Source: Teratosphaeria epicoccoides
Taxonomy: Eukaryota; Ascomycota; Dothideomycetes; Mycosphaerellales; Teratosphaeriaceae
Assembly (NCBI GenBank): GCA_021401465.1
Contig: JADDMT010000020.1
Location: 1 to 64,000, forward strand
Reading direction: 5' to 3'
Length of the DNA: 64,000 bases
Positions 23,601-36,950 of the stretch are shown here, piece after piece. The translations under genes were made by a program, and so were the position numbers. Below the pieces are notes generated by a model, which was not told the DNA's origin, did not search any database, and saw only the letters and a list, made by a program, of their open reading frames with translations. Each line of letters starts with the position of its first letter. Positions within the stretch are counted from its first letter, which is position 1.

Positions 23601-25448
23601 TACATAGTAGAGGCTAAGGTCATATTAATAAATCTACTATAAGACAAGCGGAGGACTAATAGTACTACAATTCTGCTTTTAACAGGCGGCTTATTAGTAC
23701 CTCTACCTTACTCAACGCTACTCCGCAATGTCGTAGTGTTAAAAGCAAGAGTACTGCTAGTTTTTAGAGCATGCATAATAAGGCTAAATGATAATTAACC
23801 TCGTATCTCCTACTCTGAGCAAATAATTAACAAGACATCCTATGTTACGATGAACATAGCAGAACATCCCTAATACAAGCACGATTAAGCATCTATCCTA
23901 CATAGGCAAGAATCCTTCGTCGATAGCTTTACGATCGAAAAGATTCCTAAATATGCACCTTTGTTAAGGCAAGTACTATTATTACTACTATAGTGCCTTG
24001 CGCCCTATCTACTTGCATGACAACTACCTTACTACTATATTACTACTATCGAGTCTCTTTGCGTTTTTACCGCAACCATGATTCAAACAACTATGCTATT
24101 ACTACTCCTTTAGCCGCGGACGTAGCTGCTTATAGTAATTGCTTAACTAGGCTTGCAAGCGACAACGAGTCTCTAAGATTGTTAAGGGCTAAATCTCATC
24201 TATGTACCTAAGGTTAGCACTGTCTTCCCTTTGACCTCTAGCGCTCGCTACCTCTAAACCCATGCTAGCGACAAGGCTGAAGCCAGATCTCCTGAAAACG
24301 TGTAGAATTAGATTAGAAGTTCGCATCTTATAAATGACCCTTTGCTTAGGTTAGATGACTCCTTCTGCTGCAGGGTTAGTAGTAGTAGTCGTTAGCATGT
24401 ATTTCCATACCTGATTATTACGCGTATTATTCTTAACTTTAGGTTCCTGTTTGAAAAATCGATGCGGACTTAGGACTTAAGCTCCTCTCTACATAATGCA
24501 GCAGCAATTTAGAAGTTATCTTCTTGCATTAGCTATTAGCTTTGCAGGTCGTCTATGAAGAGAAGCGCTAGTATCTAGGTAGGTAAGACTATAGTCGCTA
24601 GCTTTTAGCAAGGCGCGGATCTTGATTAAGACAGGTATTATTAAAGACAAAGTGCCCTTAGCGCCATGAGAGACTCAAAGTGTCAGCTCTCTAAGCTACA
24701 GGTTAGAGTTATACAAACCGTCTAATTACTAGCGTCGCTACACATGTAAGTACCTGACGTCTTCTCTGTAAACGTACTACATTTGCTACCTAAGGTAATA
24801 GCCTAACTTGTAGTAACAGAACGCGCTTACTCTACTACTAACCTGTACTTATAATGACTACTGTTAACGATTTTAATGCTAGTAGTACGCCTTACCGAAG
24901 TAATATTACAGGCATGAAATCGTCTGCTATACTATATTCAATTTCACTTACACGTGAATTTCCTTATACGACTACCTGACTATTAACACTAAACTCGTGT
25001 ACTGCCTTCCGTGTCTCTACTCTCCGTATAGGTAGTCTATTACATGCGGATACATTAACATCTGCTTAGCTACAATGCAAATTCGAGCCCTACTACGACA
25101 TTTTTGACTCCCTATATTAAGGTGTAGCTTTAAGTGTGTTTATCGTCAGTCTTATGTCTACGCATATTCGTCGACTTCTATTCTACGAACATTAAGTAGG
25201 GCATTTAGCGTCGACCTTACTATGATGTGATAACATGTGTAGCTAGTAAAATGATAGCTTGCGTGCTTCTAAAAGGACGAAACAGATCTTATGCTATAAC
25301 TACATAGAATTAGCGCAAGTCTAAGTCAAGTATCATGTTACTTACTAACTTCTATACCGCATGTTTAAGAGGGTTACGTCTCGTCATAGTTACTACTAAC
25401 TTGTCCTACTACTAAGTACCTACTATGTAATATAGATGTATATGCTAC
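20632..25448. other. unidentified RIP-mutated region
   Basis: About 4.8 kb without a protein I can name. A plus-strand frame from about 21,343 to 21,790 reads VNDLTNLVTNCDVEDFFIKW, then FREGL, then TKSEYDLEDLITRRTLSHPR and an Ala/Arg-rich helical part, interrupted mainly by TAG; it is gene-like but unrecognised. From 22,900 to 25,448 I see only scattered short frames on both strands. TAG and CTA density is as high as in the surrounding transposons, so this is probably older repeat DNA and not a host gene. Confidence 0.35.
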
Positions 25449-26534
25449 GTCTCGAAAATCAAGGCCCTAAGTAGACCGAGTAAGTTGTGTTACTTAGCTT
25501 ACTTACCTACTTGTCTGACTTAGCCTGCTCGTATATACCCCTAAGAAACTCGGCCCCTCCTAAGCTACTCGTGTCGCGGACGCGAGTAGCTTAGAGTACA
25601 AGAGTACTACTAGTAAGTAACTTACTACTAGTAGTATACTAGCGGCAAGTAGCTTGGGCATGCGAGCCAAGCTACTTAAATCAAAACAATTTGCATGTAA
25701 TAGACATCAAAGCCATGATTTTGGTTAATACTAAAATTCCTGTTATTGTCGTACTATGCTCTTGTAATATTGACACTAAATCTGACATATAACGCGAATT
25801 AAGCAGATTGCTAACACTAAACACATATACAGCTTAAACGTAGCTCTTACGACGCCTCTTAAATTCAAGCAAGCTGCTATATCTAACTTGCGCCTTACGC
25901 CTAAAGACCTTAATCGGTATAGCTAGTAACAAATGCATAGCTACTACATACTATCTATATATCCTGTATCGGCCCTTACACATGACTCTTCTACTTGCCC
26001 TCATCTTCTATTCCGTTCTACTAGCTTACCTTTACTACTACTAACTCTCCTAAAGCGCTACTATTTTGCCCCTCCTATAGCTTCTTAAAGGTCGCATCAT
26101 TAAAGACCTTGTTACTATAGCCCTCTATCTGCTCTGACAAGGTTAAGTCCATGAATGTAATATGCTACTATAACTTACTATCCCTTAACTTAGAGTCGCC
26201 GAGTGTATCCTCTACCTTCTCTACAACGTTCGACTAGTTACTTATAAGATCATACTAATTAAGCAGAGCGTATGCTATGCTACATCATAATCGTTAGCTA
26301 ATGTATACCCTGTAGCTACTAAACTACTACTAGTACCTCCTATTAATATTAAAGTGCTAGTAGTATGTTAGTAGTATAACGCTAGTATACTACTAGCATA
26401 CTTACCTAGCATTTTTTGCCTCTGCCTCTAGCAAAGCTTGGCTCCTACTATCGCCTTAGTCTTTGTCCTTCGCGGTCGAGCTTCATGTCCTATAGCTATT
26501 ATCATTAACTATACCGCCACGTAGAGTTAATACG
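25449..26534 (+). mobile_element. 1.08-kb unit A1, probable non-autonomous element
   Basis: The unit starts TCTCGAAAATCAAGGCCC, preceded by TACG, and ends CGTAGAGTTAATACG. It is repeated in the same orientation at 39,163-40,246. Its first part is built of hairpins: a 16-bp stem (one mismatch) at 25,560-25,594 and an 11-bp stem near 25,650-25,680. The start resembles the outer end of the adjacent 12.6-kb unit (TCTCGAAAACC, CCCTAAGTAG). It contains remains of a plus-strand frame (about 25,695-25,930) and a minus-strand frame (about 26,250-25,970, with SNVVEKVEDTLGDSKLRDS), neither of them recognised. Confidence 0.65.
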
Positions 26535-26949
26535 TCTCGAAAACCTAACCCCTAAGTAGTACGAAGTACGAAGAGTAGACTAAGTAGAGCTAAGTTAGCT
26601 AAGTAGGTGCTAGTAGTATACTAGTAGTATCTTACTAGCTCGGTCTACTCGGCCCTACTCCTAGCTACTCGATTCACGGGCTCGTTAGCCTTCCTACTTA
26701 TGCCTACTCGTAGGCGTGCTTATTTAACGGCTTTCTACTCGATCGCTACTTACCTACACTCGTACGCTCCTCTAACGTGTACGTCTACTTAGCCCTACTC
26801 CTAGCCATGTAATCCGGCGACAGGCATTACTACTAAGTGTTAGCGATATGTAGTAGTTAGAATGAAACTTGTCTTCAGACTACCCCCTTACATAGCTCAT
26901 TTACTGTACTAGCTACTACGCTACTATCTCTGCGCTATAGGTAGTCTCC

Positions 26950-28150
26950 GAAGCCTTCTATAGTCGACGGCTGTAGTTTTTGAGTTGTCTACATCCTCCT
27001 ATGCCTTTCCTTATACGCTTAGAGGCGCATCTAGTCCGCAACCTATTCGACGATCTTGTCTTCGACCTCTACGCTCTCTAACATTCCCTCATACTTCTTG
27101 ACTACTAGAAACTGAAGTCAAGGCAGCCGAGTAGCTACAATAGTCATATAGAGTACGAACTGCTTAGAGTACACGAAACTGCAGAGGTCCGTAGTAATGT
27201 CATCTGAATTCCGGTAAATACATATATACCTGCCCGCTATGTTAGTAGCAGCTAAGCAGCTACTACAACCAAAATATGCTACTGTCGAATCATATCTACC
27301 TGCTATTACAGTATCAAATTAGTAGGGACTATAGCTCTTACTAGCATGCTAGTCTTATAGGAGCTAAGAAACAAGTAAACTATAAGTAATACTATCTCTG
27401 CTAGCTTGCTAGACTTCAGGAAACACGGCTAGACCCCTGTTTAGAACACTACTATGTCTCTACACCCGCCTGCTCGCTAGCCTACTATGGCCTTAGAAAC
27501 ATGTGTCGAGATGCACATATGTACTTGTTAGTGCATCTCGTTCCTCTACACGTAGTACTAGACGATAAACGGCTTGTTTATTATGCTATTCAAAGTAGCC
27601 AAGTTGTTGCGGGCTCCTGCGACGACGTCGCCGAACTCGCCCTGTAGACGCTATCTAAACTGTAGAGAGAACTTGTTGTATAATGGCTCCATGTCGTATG
27701 TATTCTACAGGCCTTAGTAGAATGCCTAGGTATACTAGTCTTCTGTCTTGTACTTAACATTGACCTTCTTTTAGCCTGACTAATTAGCGTCTTCTGTCTT
27801 CATTACAATAAAGACGACCTTCCTATTCCTTTTGCTCCTAAACACACGGACCCCCCTAAAACTCATCTAAGGGGCGTTAGGGGTCCCATTGTAACCGACG
27901 ACAATTAGCCTGCCGAAGAAAAGCTTATGTGCACCTAGCGGTCTAGTAAGTAGTACTCCGAACACCTTGTTCGTGATTAGGGGTAGTATACTATTAGCCT
28001 GCTCCCTTGTCGCGCGACTCGCTATGTCCTCCCCTTTAAAGATCTTCTTGAATAGCAGGATTTTGACGTGTCTAGTAAACATGAAGTTAGTGACTAGTCG
28101 TCATATCTTAGGGTTAACTGCATACTTATTCCTATTCTAGGTTAGCTGCC
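26950..28150 (-). pseudogene. unknown protein of the large unit (left copy)
   Basis: Minus-strand frame with a clearly conserved partner at 52,640-53,900. It includes FMFTRHVKILLFKKIFKGED, EQANSILPLITNKVFGVLL, KVVFIVMKTEDAN and NNLATLNSIINKPFIVQYYV. A 71-codon part (28,082-27,867) is still open. Amino-acid conservation between two diverged copies, with many differences in third positions, suggests it was a real protein. I cannot assign a family. Confidence 0.5.
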
Positions 28151-29138
28151 TAGCGTAGCTGTCCTTGTAGTTGTCGTGCTAGTCGATTATCTGGCAATTC
28201 TTGCTGTAATAGGCTACTGCCTAACATGGGCACATCTTAAGCAGGCTGTCGATACTATAATTAGTGCATTAAGCGACTATGCTAGCTATTATCTCGAATA
28301 GTAAGATAGAGGGTTAATTGATGTTACTACTACTTATATGTATTAGGCAAGTCTTCGAAGTAAGTTGATGTAATCGGTAAAGAGTTAAAGTAGAAGAGTA
28401 GTAGTAGATATAGATATCTCTTGCTACCGAGTGCACGTGCTACTACCTAGCTAGCGCACATGAGGCCCTCGTAACTGCCGTCTAGATCAGTTAGCTACTA
28501 CGTGCTACTATGTACTACATGCAGGTAGTTATCGCTCTTGACAAAGAAGCAGCAAACATGGCGACATCTATCCTATGCAGCTATGTCTGCTAAGTGTACA
28601 TGCTGCCGTTAAGCTAGTGTTAGTGTGACTATGTCGCGGTTGCTACTATTCCTAATGCCTCCGTATAGTAGTAGATAAGGTCTATAGGTCGTAACTACAA
28701 GGATCATTTTTTACTGCCTTTTAAGGCAGAATCGCCTAATATCATGCCTTCTTTATTCAGTTATGTGCCTAGGCAGCAGTATGTGATATTTAACCGAATC
28801 TGTAACAGCGTTACATGCCTCCCATTTCTGGCCATTTTTTAGGTAGTAGCGTCATGTGCCTTCTATTTCTGGTCATTTTTCAGGCAGAAGCTAATAATGT
28901 GACGATGTAACGTGTGCGGTTAGCGACTATGCAGAGCACATAACCTATAGCTACTAAAATACAAAAGAAGCTTAGTACTCTAAACTTCTTTCTTTTAAAC
29001 AACTACCTTATCTAGTACTCGGCTTCTTCTCTAGCATCTATACAGATACTAGCACACTAACAACACTATAGCATGTAAGCATTATATGCTTGTATAACAA
29101 GACTATAAACTAACGCGCTAGTAGAATCTAAACCTACT
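28150..29138. other. spacer of the large unit with short tandem repeat (left arm)
   Basis: No coding frame is evident between the unknown minus-strand frame and the methyltransferase-like frame. At 28,810-28,890 two imperfect 40-bp units occur in tandem (CATGCCTCCCATTTCTGG and CATGTGCCTTCTATTTCTGG). The mirror stretch is at about 51,891-51,971 in the right arm. The two divergent genes probably drew their promoters from this spacer; no motif proves it. Confidence 0.4.
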
Positions 29139-30520
29139 ATGTTAACAAATCCGACCCTAGACCTAGAGCTAGCGATTAGTATAGGTTCTAAGCACGCTAA
29201 GTTCGCGGCCGACTATGTCCGTAATACTGTCTAGGTATTAGAAGCCGCCGTCGCGCTATAGAAGGCATATCCGGACTTTAATGCCTATGAGGATCTCGTT
29301 AACTACGCCCCTTAGGTAGAGCATCAAGCTAGGCACAAGGTACTCGACGTTGCATGCGGTAGTAGCCTAATTAGGCTCCTAGCGAGTGTAAAGCTAGCTA
29401 CGCTAGATAGTGTATACTTCCTAGACTTCTGTGCTAAGATGCTAGATAAGAGCTAGTAGTATGTGTTATAGCTAGGCCTTAGAGGTAATACTGTTACTAA
29501 CTAATCTTTAGTACTATGCGGGACTACTAGGGAAGCATGGACTTGTAGCGCTTCATCTAGGCAAGGCTCGGTCGCACCCCTATAGCTAGTATCAAGTAGG
29601 CTGCTAGATGCCCTAACGGCTTTTAGATAGTATTTGTAAAGGGCGTGCTAGAGATGTTTAAGCTACAGGTCTATTCGGGGCTAATCCGCTAGCTGCGCGA
29701 GCTAGTTAGTAACAACGGCTAGCTAATCTTAGATTAGAAGGAGCCTGCTCCTAGCTAGCAGCTACTCTTGTACCGACTAAGCGAGGCTACTTCTATGGCC
29801 TATTAAGAGTACACTATAAGAGACTAGGCCTTATTACTATTACGCATTTAGAATGTTTAGCACCCCGCCCTACTAAGTCCTAGCTTTGACTGTCTAATCA
29901 CGTAGTATACCATGATCGCTAGCTAGGACGAATTAGCGAGAGCGCGGAGATCTATGCTTGCTTTCTTCGCTAAGCCTAGTGTAGCAAGTAAAGTGTCCCT
30001 CTACGTAGACTTTCTGACCTACTACCCGACGGATTAGTTAACTGCTCTCTACGGCTTATTCGTCAAGCGAGCAAGGACCCGTGTCAGCCATCTAACCGCG
30101 GCGTTAGAGGTCAAAGTCGACATAGCGCGGCATGAATAGCTTAATAGCAAGATTAGTAGTACTACTCCTAGGCAGAGGGGTTTCCGGGTTAAGCTCTTAT
30201 ACACTCTCCTTATTAAGCCTATAGTTATGATATCTCTTAATCAAGTTAAACGGGAATTGTCGCGTATAGAGAGACGTGCGCTAGAACGACAGGTAGCGAA
30301 GGCTTTATAGAAAGGGTAGTAAATATGCGAGGTAGATAAGCTAGCTAGCTGCCTAGACGCTAGCTAGCAGAGAGATGTGCATGTAATGAGAGACTTTCGG
30401 CTAGTAGCTCTAACTGCTAATCCTGCAGCATAACTAATAAGTAGTTATGCATGTAGGTAGAAGACCTGCTTCTAGCCGTAGCAGGCGGTAATTCATGACT
30501 TTCTTGAGAACTTACTAAGC
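29139..30520 (+). pseudogene. class I SAM-methyltransferase-like protein (left copy)
   Basis: The ATG at 29,139 starts MLTNPTLDLELAISIGSKHA. At about 29,340-29,375 the frame reads KVLDVACGSSLIRLL, which fits motif I of class I S-adenosylmethionine-dependent methyltransferases (hydrophobic-LD-x-x-C-G-S). An acidic motif II-like stretch follows (DSVYFLDFCAKMLDK). The frame continues for some 400 codons, with stops mostly TAG, into a basic C-terminal part (SLNQVKRELSRIERRALERQ). The copy at 50,270-51,641 starts the same way but reads VLNVACSSS, so motif I has decayed there. The substrate is unknown: DNA, RNA, protein or small molecule are all possible. Confidence 0.5.
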
Positions 30521-31029
30521 ATCTACCTCTTAGCAATATGCCTACTATTAAAAAGAAGCTCGCAGCTGTCATCGCTAAACACGAGTTTCCCTTTCTTAAG
30601 GTTAGTAGCCGCGATTCTGACTAATCATACATATATATGCTAACTAGTTATGTTTCTAGCTCCTAGCTAAGCTTTGTAACAAGATCTACGAAGGAGTCAT
30701 TATGTCGCCTACCCTAGTTAGCATCATGTTTAACTACAGCACAGGTTAGCTAAGTAGCTAAGTCGTCAAGTCTACTAGCGCTAGCTAGAAGAACTACGTG
30801 CTAGGAGCCCTCCTTGTAGCGTCCTACCTTCATTAAGCTTACTAGTATAGTATTCGTTACATATGTCATAATCGTTTGCGTTTGTTTCTCCTCGATTAGT
30901 CCTAAGTAGAGCTACTAGCGACGCCACGCTTAAGCGATAGCGGCCCTTCCTTGCTAGTAGCCGTAATATCGCGCTCCTTAGCTGTATTCAGACGATGCAG
31001 CTTATGTTTAGTTACTACCCTAGACTCTT
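30521..31029. other. spacer between methyltransferase-like and transposase frames (left arm)
   Basis: Convergent ends of the two frames. No additional gene is recognised. The right arm has about 0.9 kb of extra sequence at the matching place (49,100-50,250), including tandem and foldback repeats that are absent here. Confidence 0.4.
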
Positions 31030-34000
31030 GTTCCTCCTAGTCCGCATTGTATATGAAGTTGTAGGTCTTAAAGTCAGCAGTGTTGTTAATGTACATGTCA
31101 CATTAGCCGGAGGTGTTATATTCGTCTATTAGTATAACATGGATGCTATAGTAGACGCTAGTAAGCCCGTAGATGCGGCGACCTTGCAGAGTACCTTCCT
31201 GTAGGCTAGAACGCATCGCTGTAATTACTGTCATGCTATGAACATCATCTGCTCTTCTAGCCGGATCTTTTAGCAAGAACAGGTCTACGAACACACCTAT
31301 GTAGGTCGGACATTTATTATGTGCTAGTATTATATAGTTGTAGCTGTCTACTATGACGCGTGATTTCTTGTCTTAGAAGGTTACGACATATAACAGGCGA
31401 GTAGGCAGCTAGCCCTCGAAGGTGACGACTAGGTCGATTTGTCTATTAACGCTAGTAGTCTCGTCTGTAACTAGCGGCACTTCGTACTCCTAGACCTAGA
31501 GCTAGTTGTTACGGCGATTGTCCTAGATTCCTTGCTAGTTCGGGGTACATCTAACGACATCCGGCTTAGTTGCAGATAGATCGTCAGGATCCTTATGATG
31601 CATCTTCTAGCACTATATACTAGCATAGAAAGATACATCTAAATCGTCGACCTAATCCGGTCTTCCCTTAATCCTGTTAGGATCAAGACGCATTATATTC
31701 GACGTTAATGTTGTATTAGACGACGCCTAGTACTCTCTAACAAACACTGTAGTAGCATGACGGAAGTAAGGCCCTACCTCTAGCCCTATGTATGCTACTA
31801 CATTACTAACTATCCTCTATATGTCTCTACCTAGTAACGATTAGCTAGATCTTAGCCTTCGCTAGCTAAGGAAGGCTTCGACATCCTTCTGCTCTGTTAG
31901 TTAAGGCACTTCGCACTCCCGAGCCTCTCGACGTTTAGCCTTAGTCTGCTGCTAGAACGTTAGGCTAGTATTAAAGAATGTAAGCATAGTAATCTTTCGC
32001 TAGAAGTGCTCCATAATTTGGTCCTCCTATCTGTTCTTCTTGTTAGTTAATTTGAGTAGCTTCTTGACGTATTCGACATGCTTATGTTCAAAGTAGCTAG
32101 TGTCGAGGTCTAGCGCGTTACCGAAGAGCTATATCATGTCTACGTAGTATATAAGGGCATAAAACTTAGGAAAATTAAATTGCCCTTATAGTTTACACAC
32201 ATTGTCTACTATCTTAGGCTCCTCTACTCGCTCTGTCTACGCTTTCTTCTTTCTTAGCTCTCCTTTGCTTATGCGGTACTCCCTAAACTCTTCTTTACAC
32301 TAGTTGCATCAGAACAGGGTAAGGACTATAAACCGGAGCGTTTCGCTATCATGTGAAGGATATTGCGCTAACTAAGAGAAGTCTACTATTGCCCGCAAGA
32401 ACTAGATAGCGCTATGTACCTTAGCCTCTTCTAATAGTAGCACGAAGACTAGGAGCAACTGTCGCAGCATACTCTTCTACTCCTAGCCTGTCTATTAGCT
32501 TACTACAGACATCTAGCTAAACACCCGGAGGTTCCTAAATGTAGGCACCGCCGCGAAGCGACAGTCGATAATAACATCTAGTTAATAATCCACGACAGTC
32601 TTGCCTTTGTTACTCTTTCTTGCTACTTTATGCTAGCCCTTAGCTTGTAGGAGTGCCGCTCTAGCTTACTTCGAAGACAGAGGTAGTCGACTCTTAAGCA
32701 AATCTCGCGTCTAATCTATGACGTACATTAATACGCCCTTAAAGAGTTAGTAGAGCACGTCTACTATTAGCGTCTTGTAGATATTTAGGCTAGGGTGCCT
32801 AAATGCGAAGTTTAGTAGGTTATGTACGTAGCTACCCTAGTCCTTCTTCACTACTCGCTAGAGCATGATTTGTATTTACATGTCCTTATGTATCTGCTAT
32901 AGCGTAACTACTTCGAGGTCTTCGCGTTTTTCTAGATCGATTATACATATTATGTAGTAGCGGTTGTTCTTCACGCCTGTGATTATCACCTATTCTTAGT
33001 AGTCGCTTGTGTATACTACGATATTTAGGAAACATCGCTATGTCTCGCTATCTGCACACAAGACGTCAAGGCCCTCGCCTGCAGCGAGCTTAGTAATAGG
33101 GTCGAACATTGTCTTCATGTAGCGACAGTATAGCTTGTCCCTAATGCTTCCTTTCCCGCCTTTAACTACTAGTAGCATCGCTAGGAGCACGCTGCCTAGT
33201 CGATAGTTAGAGTTACGAACCGATCTAGGTAGGTTACTAATTATCAAGTATACTAGCTATACGATCAGGTTACCTTGATAATTAGTAACCTGTGTCTTGT
33301 TACTAGCAAGAATTAGTGGCATAATTATCACTCCGTCTATTCTAAGCTCTTTCTGTTTATCTTACTACTAGTCTGTAGAGGCCATGTCCTAATAGATCCG
33401 CCTAGGCGGGTTATCTAGAGTCTTAAGGCAATAAGGCGCGTACATGAGATCATTCCTGAAACCCTTGTGCCCTATAAGAAAGCGCATAACGTCTTCGACT
33501 TTCTAGTGCCTTAGAGGCACTGTCTTAACACTAGAGGTTAACTATGGAGATTCTAATTCAATGTTCGTAATACTCTACTTTGCAATGAATAGTAGTTAGT
33601 AGGTACTTACTTCTTAGATCTTGTCCTTAAGCTCTACGCCTAACTAAAAGCTAAGCAGTTCGTAGATCTTCTGTAGCCGGGGATTCTTAAATAACCGATT
33701 AATAGCGTTACTCGAAATGCCTTCGTGTAAGAGCTAGTATACGAATGCTACATCTACATTACTTTAGAAGAAGGCATAGCCCTATTCGTTAAGTTCCTTA
33801 TCTATCTGTTTGTTAGACCTAGTTAAGGTTATTACTAACTCGGTAGGATTACGGCTCAACGTACACTTTGATTAGCCTGCCTGCTATGAGACTACCTACG
33901 CTAAAAGGTGTCTACTTGTAAAGTTGCTCGTACCTAGTAGATAACAGCCTACTAGCGCGCATATAGATTAAAGCTAAGCTATGCTCGCTCGTGACGCCAT

Positions 34001-34350
34001 ATAGCCTACCTGTTTGGCTACTATTCGTGTCTCTATATCGTCTATCTAGAGATATAGCGTCTCTTGTAAATGCTGCTAGGTCGTCGTAGAGACTAAGCGC
34101 GTCGATGTTACTACTGTCATTGTCGATTACCCTAGCTGTCGCTACTATCTCTTTCTCTTACATGTAAGCCTCATTAAACACAGGCTCGACGACTATGACT
34201 AGTTCCTTGTTTGCAACATACTACCTATCTACTCCCGTAGCATTATCGACTAATGCCCCCTCCTTGTAGGCGAGGACATCGTCTGCTAATTAAGTTTCGA
34301 CTCTGTCGTTCGAGTCTAAGGAGATGTTCAAATCTGACGCGTATTTTTCG
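31030..34350 (-). pseudogene. Plavaka-type transposase (left copy)
   Basis: A minus-strand frame of about 1,100 codons. Recognisable blocks, N- to C-terminal: VEDIMRFLIGHKGFRNDL-like (about 33,490), LILASNKTQVTNYQGN (about 33,300), LTISNLPRSVRNSN (33,247-33,200), FDPITKLAAGEGLDVLCADS, a TSDYxExVIITGVKNNRYY stretch, FAAVPTFRNLRVFSQMS, ILRLNPN and RRADDVHSMTVITAMRSSLQ (31,250). This order matches Plavaka transposases of the fungal CMC/CACTA-like group (thr-x-leu-thr-asn-tyr block, 'GNLPRSVR' block, Cys-containing block, FAAVPPFRDLR-type block). The Cys pair expected after VKNNR is Tyr here, consistent with TGC/TGT to TAC/TAT. In-frame TAG codons are frequent. Confidence 0.65.
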
Positions 34351-35049
34351 TCAGGTCTAAGATCTATAGTACTCTGATTAATGAAGTGCTAAAACTTCGC
34401 CGCTATGTAGGTAGGAACATGCTAGGCATAACTACTATGACCTTTTAATGCCTTGCTGCAGCCTATGTAGTATAGTATGCGCTATGAAGCCATTGTTAAC
34501 GTAGTATGTTATAAAGGCTACAGCGCTTATAGACACCTGACCCCTAGAAAGGTACGCGTGCTACGCGGGTAGCTAATTACTACTTGGACGGTTTATCCTA
34601 TTAGCTAGCTATGCGTGGTTAGGGTTAGTGTTTAGGTTAATAGAAGAATCGAGTGTTATTAGAGTGTAGTAGTAAAGGAGGGCCTAGAGTAGACGAAAAT
34701 GGATGTGCTAGGAGTATACTAGCAGCAGTTATATTAGCTAACTCATTCTGTTGATCGTAGGTAGTACGAGCGCTATTTTGGCCAGGAATCCCGAATTTCG
34801 AGTAGTTTCATATATAAATCTAAAGTGTATAGTATTTATATATACAGAGTCATACCCTCTATTACTAGCGGCTTAGATGTGTAGTGTAGACATAGTAGGA
34901 GTGCCGCTAGTATACTACTAGCAGTCGTTGTCTGTCGATTATAAGGGTTTAAAACATGTAGTAGCGATCTATAGGTTAGAACTTGACGTAGTAGTAGTAG
35001 ACGTACCGCTAGTATACTACTAGCATTTAGTAGTCGTCAAGTACATTCG

Positions 35050-35830
35050 AACGGACGAGATGATTAGTATTATGCATATACTCTATCAGATGAGGTGCTT
35101 GTGTAGTCGCTATCTGAAACGATACTACTCGCGTACGACTACTAGCATTACTCTATTACAAGATTGTAGTTAAACCCTAGTTAATCTGTTATCTTACGCT
35201 AGCCTGCGTAGCCCGTACGATCCTATGCCTCTCTACTCGCCCTGATTATCGCGCATGGTATTAATGAAGTCGTCACTAGTCTGCTAACAGTTCATAGTCT
35301 ACTCTCTAAATTAGCTCTATAGCGTAACCTAGTAAAATCTTATTGCCTCTGTTAATTGCGCTAACTACATTAATCTAGTGTAACTAACCCTGCTACAGGC
35401 TTGCCTAGTCGACTACTGTTTTAAGTTGTCATCTAGTATCATGATAGCGTTAGCAGGTGCAAGAGTTACGCTACTCTCAATTTTGTTCATAGTCGATATA
35501 AGCAACTAAGGGTCGTCTTAGTAGCCTTTAACAATAGGATTAGTAGTCACGAAGTCCCCTATAATTATGGCCTTATCTTTCGACCTGTAATCTAGCCTGA
35601 TAAACCTAGCTATCTTGTTAAATCTGTCTAGGATGTAACTGTTCTCTACTACCTACTAGAGATACTAGTCAAAGTCAGTACATGTTAGGCAAGGAAACGG
35701 TTGCCTTGCGCGTATAGGCTCGAGTATCCTGTTCCTATATACATGTCTCAAGTGCCACAATTATTAGGACCCTAGCGTCTAGATCATGCCTGCTACAGAT
35801 AGTGTCGTAGCGGACTAGAAGATAGACAAT
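35050..35830 (-). pseudogene. unknown frame upstream of the transposase (left copy)
   Basis: Mirror of the frame at 43,560-44,350. The minus strand carries an AIIIEDFVTTNPIVKGY-like block and LLISTMNKIES, matching the right copy, which is easier to read. This region already shows transversions and small gaps between arms. No family recognised. Confidence 0.4.
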
Positions 35831-36007
35831 GCGGCGTCGCATATACGACGGCTACAGCTATAGCGATAAGGTGCGAAAAGCGCGGAAGGGTCTGCTGCAT
35901 CTTTTATCTGAAGTCAGCTAAGAGACTAATAAGTATAAACAACGCGTGTTTCGAGTAATCCTGACATCTGTAATTTAAACAGACATAATATAGGTATAGC
36001 CCGAACA

Positions 36008-36690
36008 ATGAGTGTGCGTGTTTCCTCGACAAGAACCTCTAAGACCTAGCGCGGTACGATTTACAAACCTAAGGCGCTATAATAGTAGAGTATAGGCATA
36101 ATCGAAGTAGGCCTTATACTTTAACACGACAATTACCTACGCCTATACGCTACGTTAGAAGAACGGATAGAGTAGCTTAGCCTACTTGGCCGAATTGCGC
36201 GGTCGATAGTAGCAAAGGAGCGCATGTTCTAGGAAACGAGCGCCTTCTTTAGTAGTAGCAGGGAATTGCAACTTAAATTCCTAGTAATAGCAGAGGCGTT
36301 ATAGACACGAGTAGGGGAGGTGAGTTTTCGGCATCTACTATACAAGATATCGTCAAACTATTAGCAGCAGACAGTCTAGAAGTCAATAATTACCTGGGGT
36401 TAACACGAAGGTAGTATAGCTGTTATAGTTTAAACGCGGCTTAAAGGCCTTTAGAATAATACGTACAGGATATTCTCTCGCATGCAGAACGAATCTTACT
36501 ACTATATACGTAGGATCTACTATAGAGTAACTACATCCGTTAGGCTATGTCGTACAGGCAGACGTACTATATAGCGCGGATGTTTTATAGTACCTATACT
36601 AGCTATCATTGAAGAATTAATGCTAACCGAGGCTAGTTCTACTAGCGGTATTTTAATAGCATACTACTAGCAAGCTAAAAGTACCGCTAG
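36008..36690 (+). pseudogene. unknown frame of the large unit (left copy)
   Basis: From an ATG at 36,008 the frame runs about 225 codons: MSVRVSSTRTSKT, then EVGLILxHDNYLRLYATLEE, RIARSIVAKERMF, SSSRELQLKFLVIAEAL and FIVPILAIIEELMLTEASST. All interruptions are TAG or TAA-type changes. It lies in the arm section that is almost identical in the other copy (42,720-43,390, minus). It may be the first part of the Ser/Gln-rich gene that follows, or a separate gene. No family recognised. Confidence 0.45.
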
Positions 36691-36950
36691 CTAATAGGGA
36701 AGCGTAATTTCAGGGGTAGCCGAATTTAGATGACACTTGCGTGTTACAAGATACTATAAACATCGCGTCCTCTCCTTCTTCTACATTAATAGACGCCACG
36801 TAGCTACATTAGACAGTAACTCGTAGTATGTGCATATTTACATGCTATAGATATTATCCTTTACTAACCTGCTACTAGACCTACATGACCGAGAAGGATA
36901 TACTACACTCTGTTCTCTACTAATCCTTTAAGTTGCGTCCTTCTTTAATC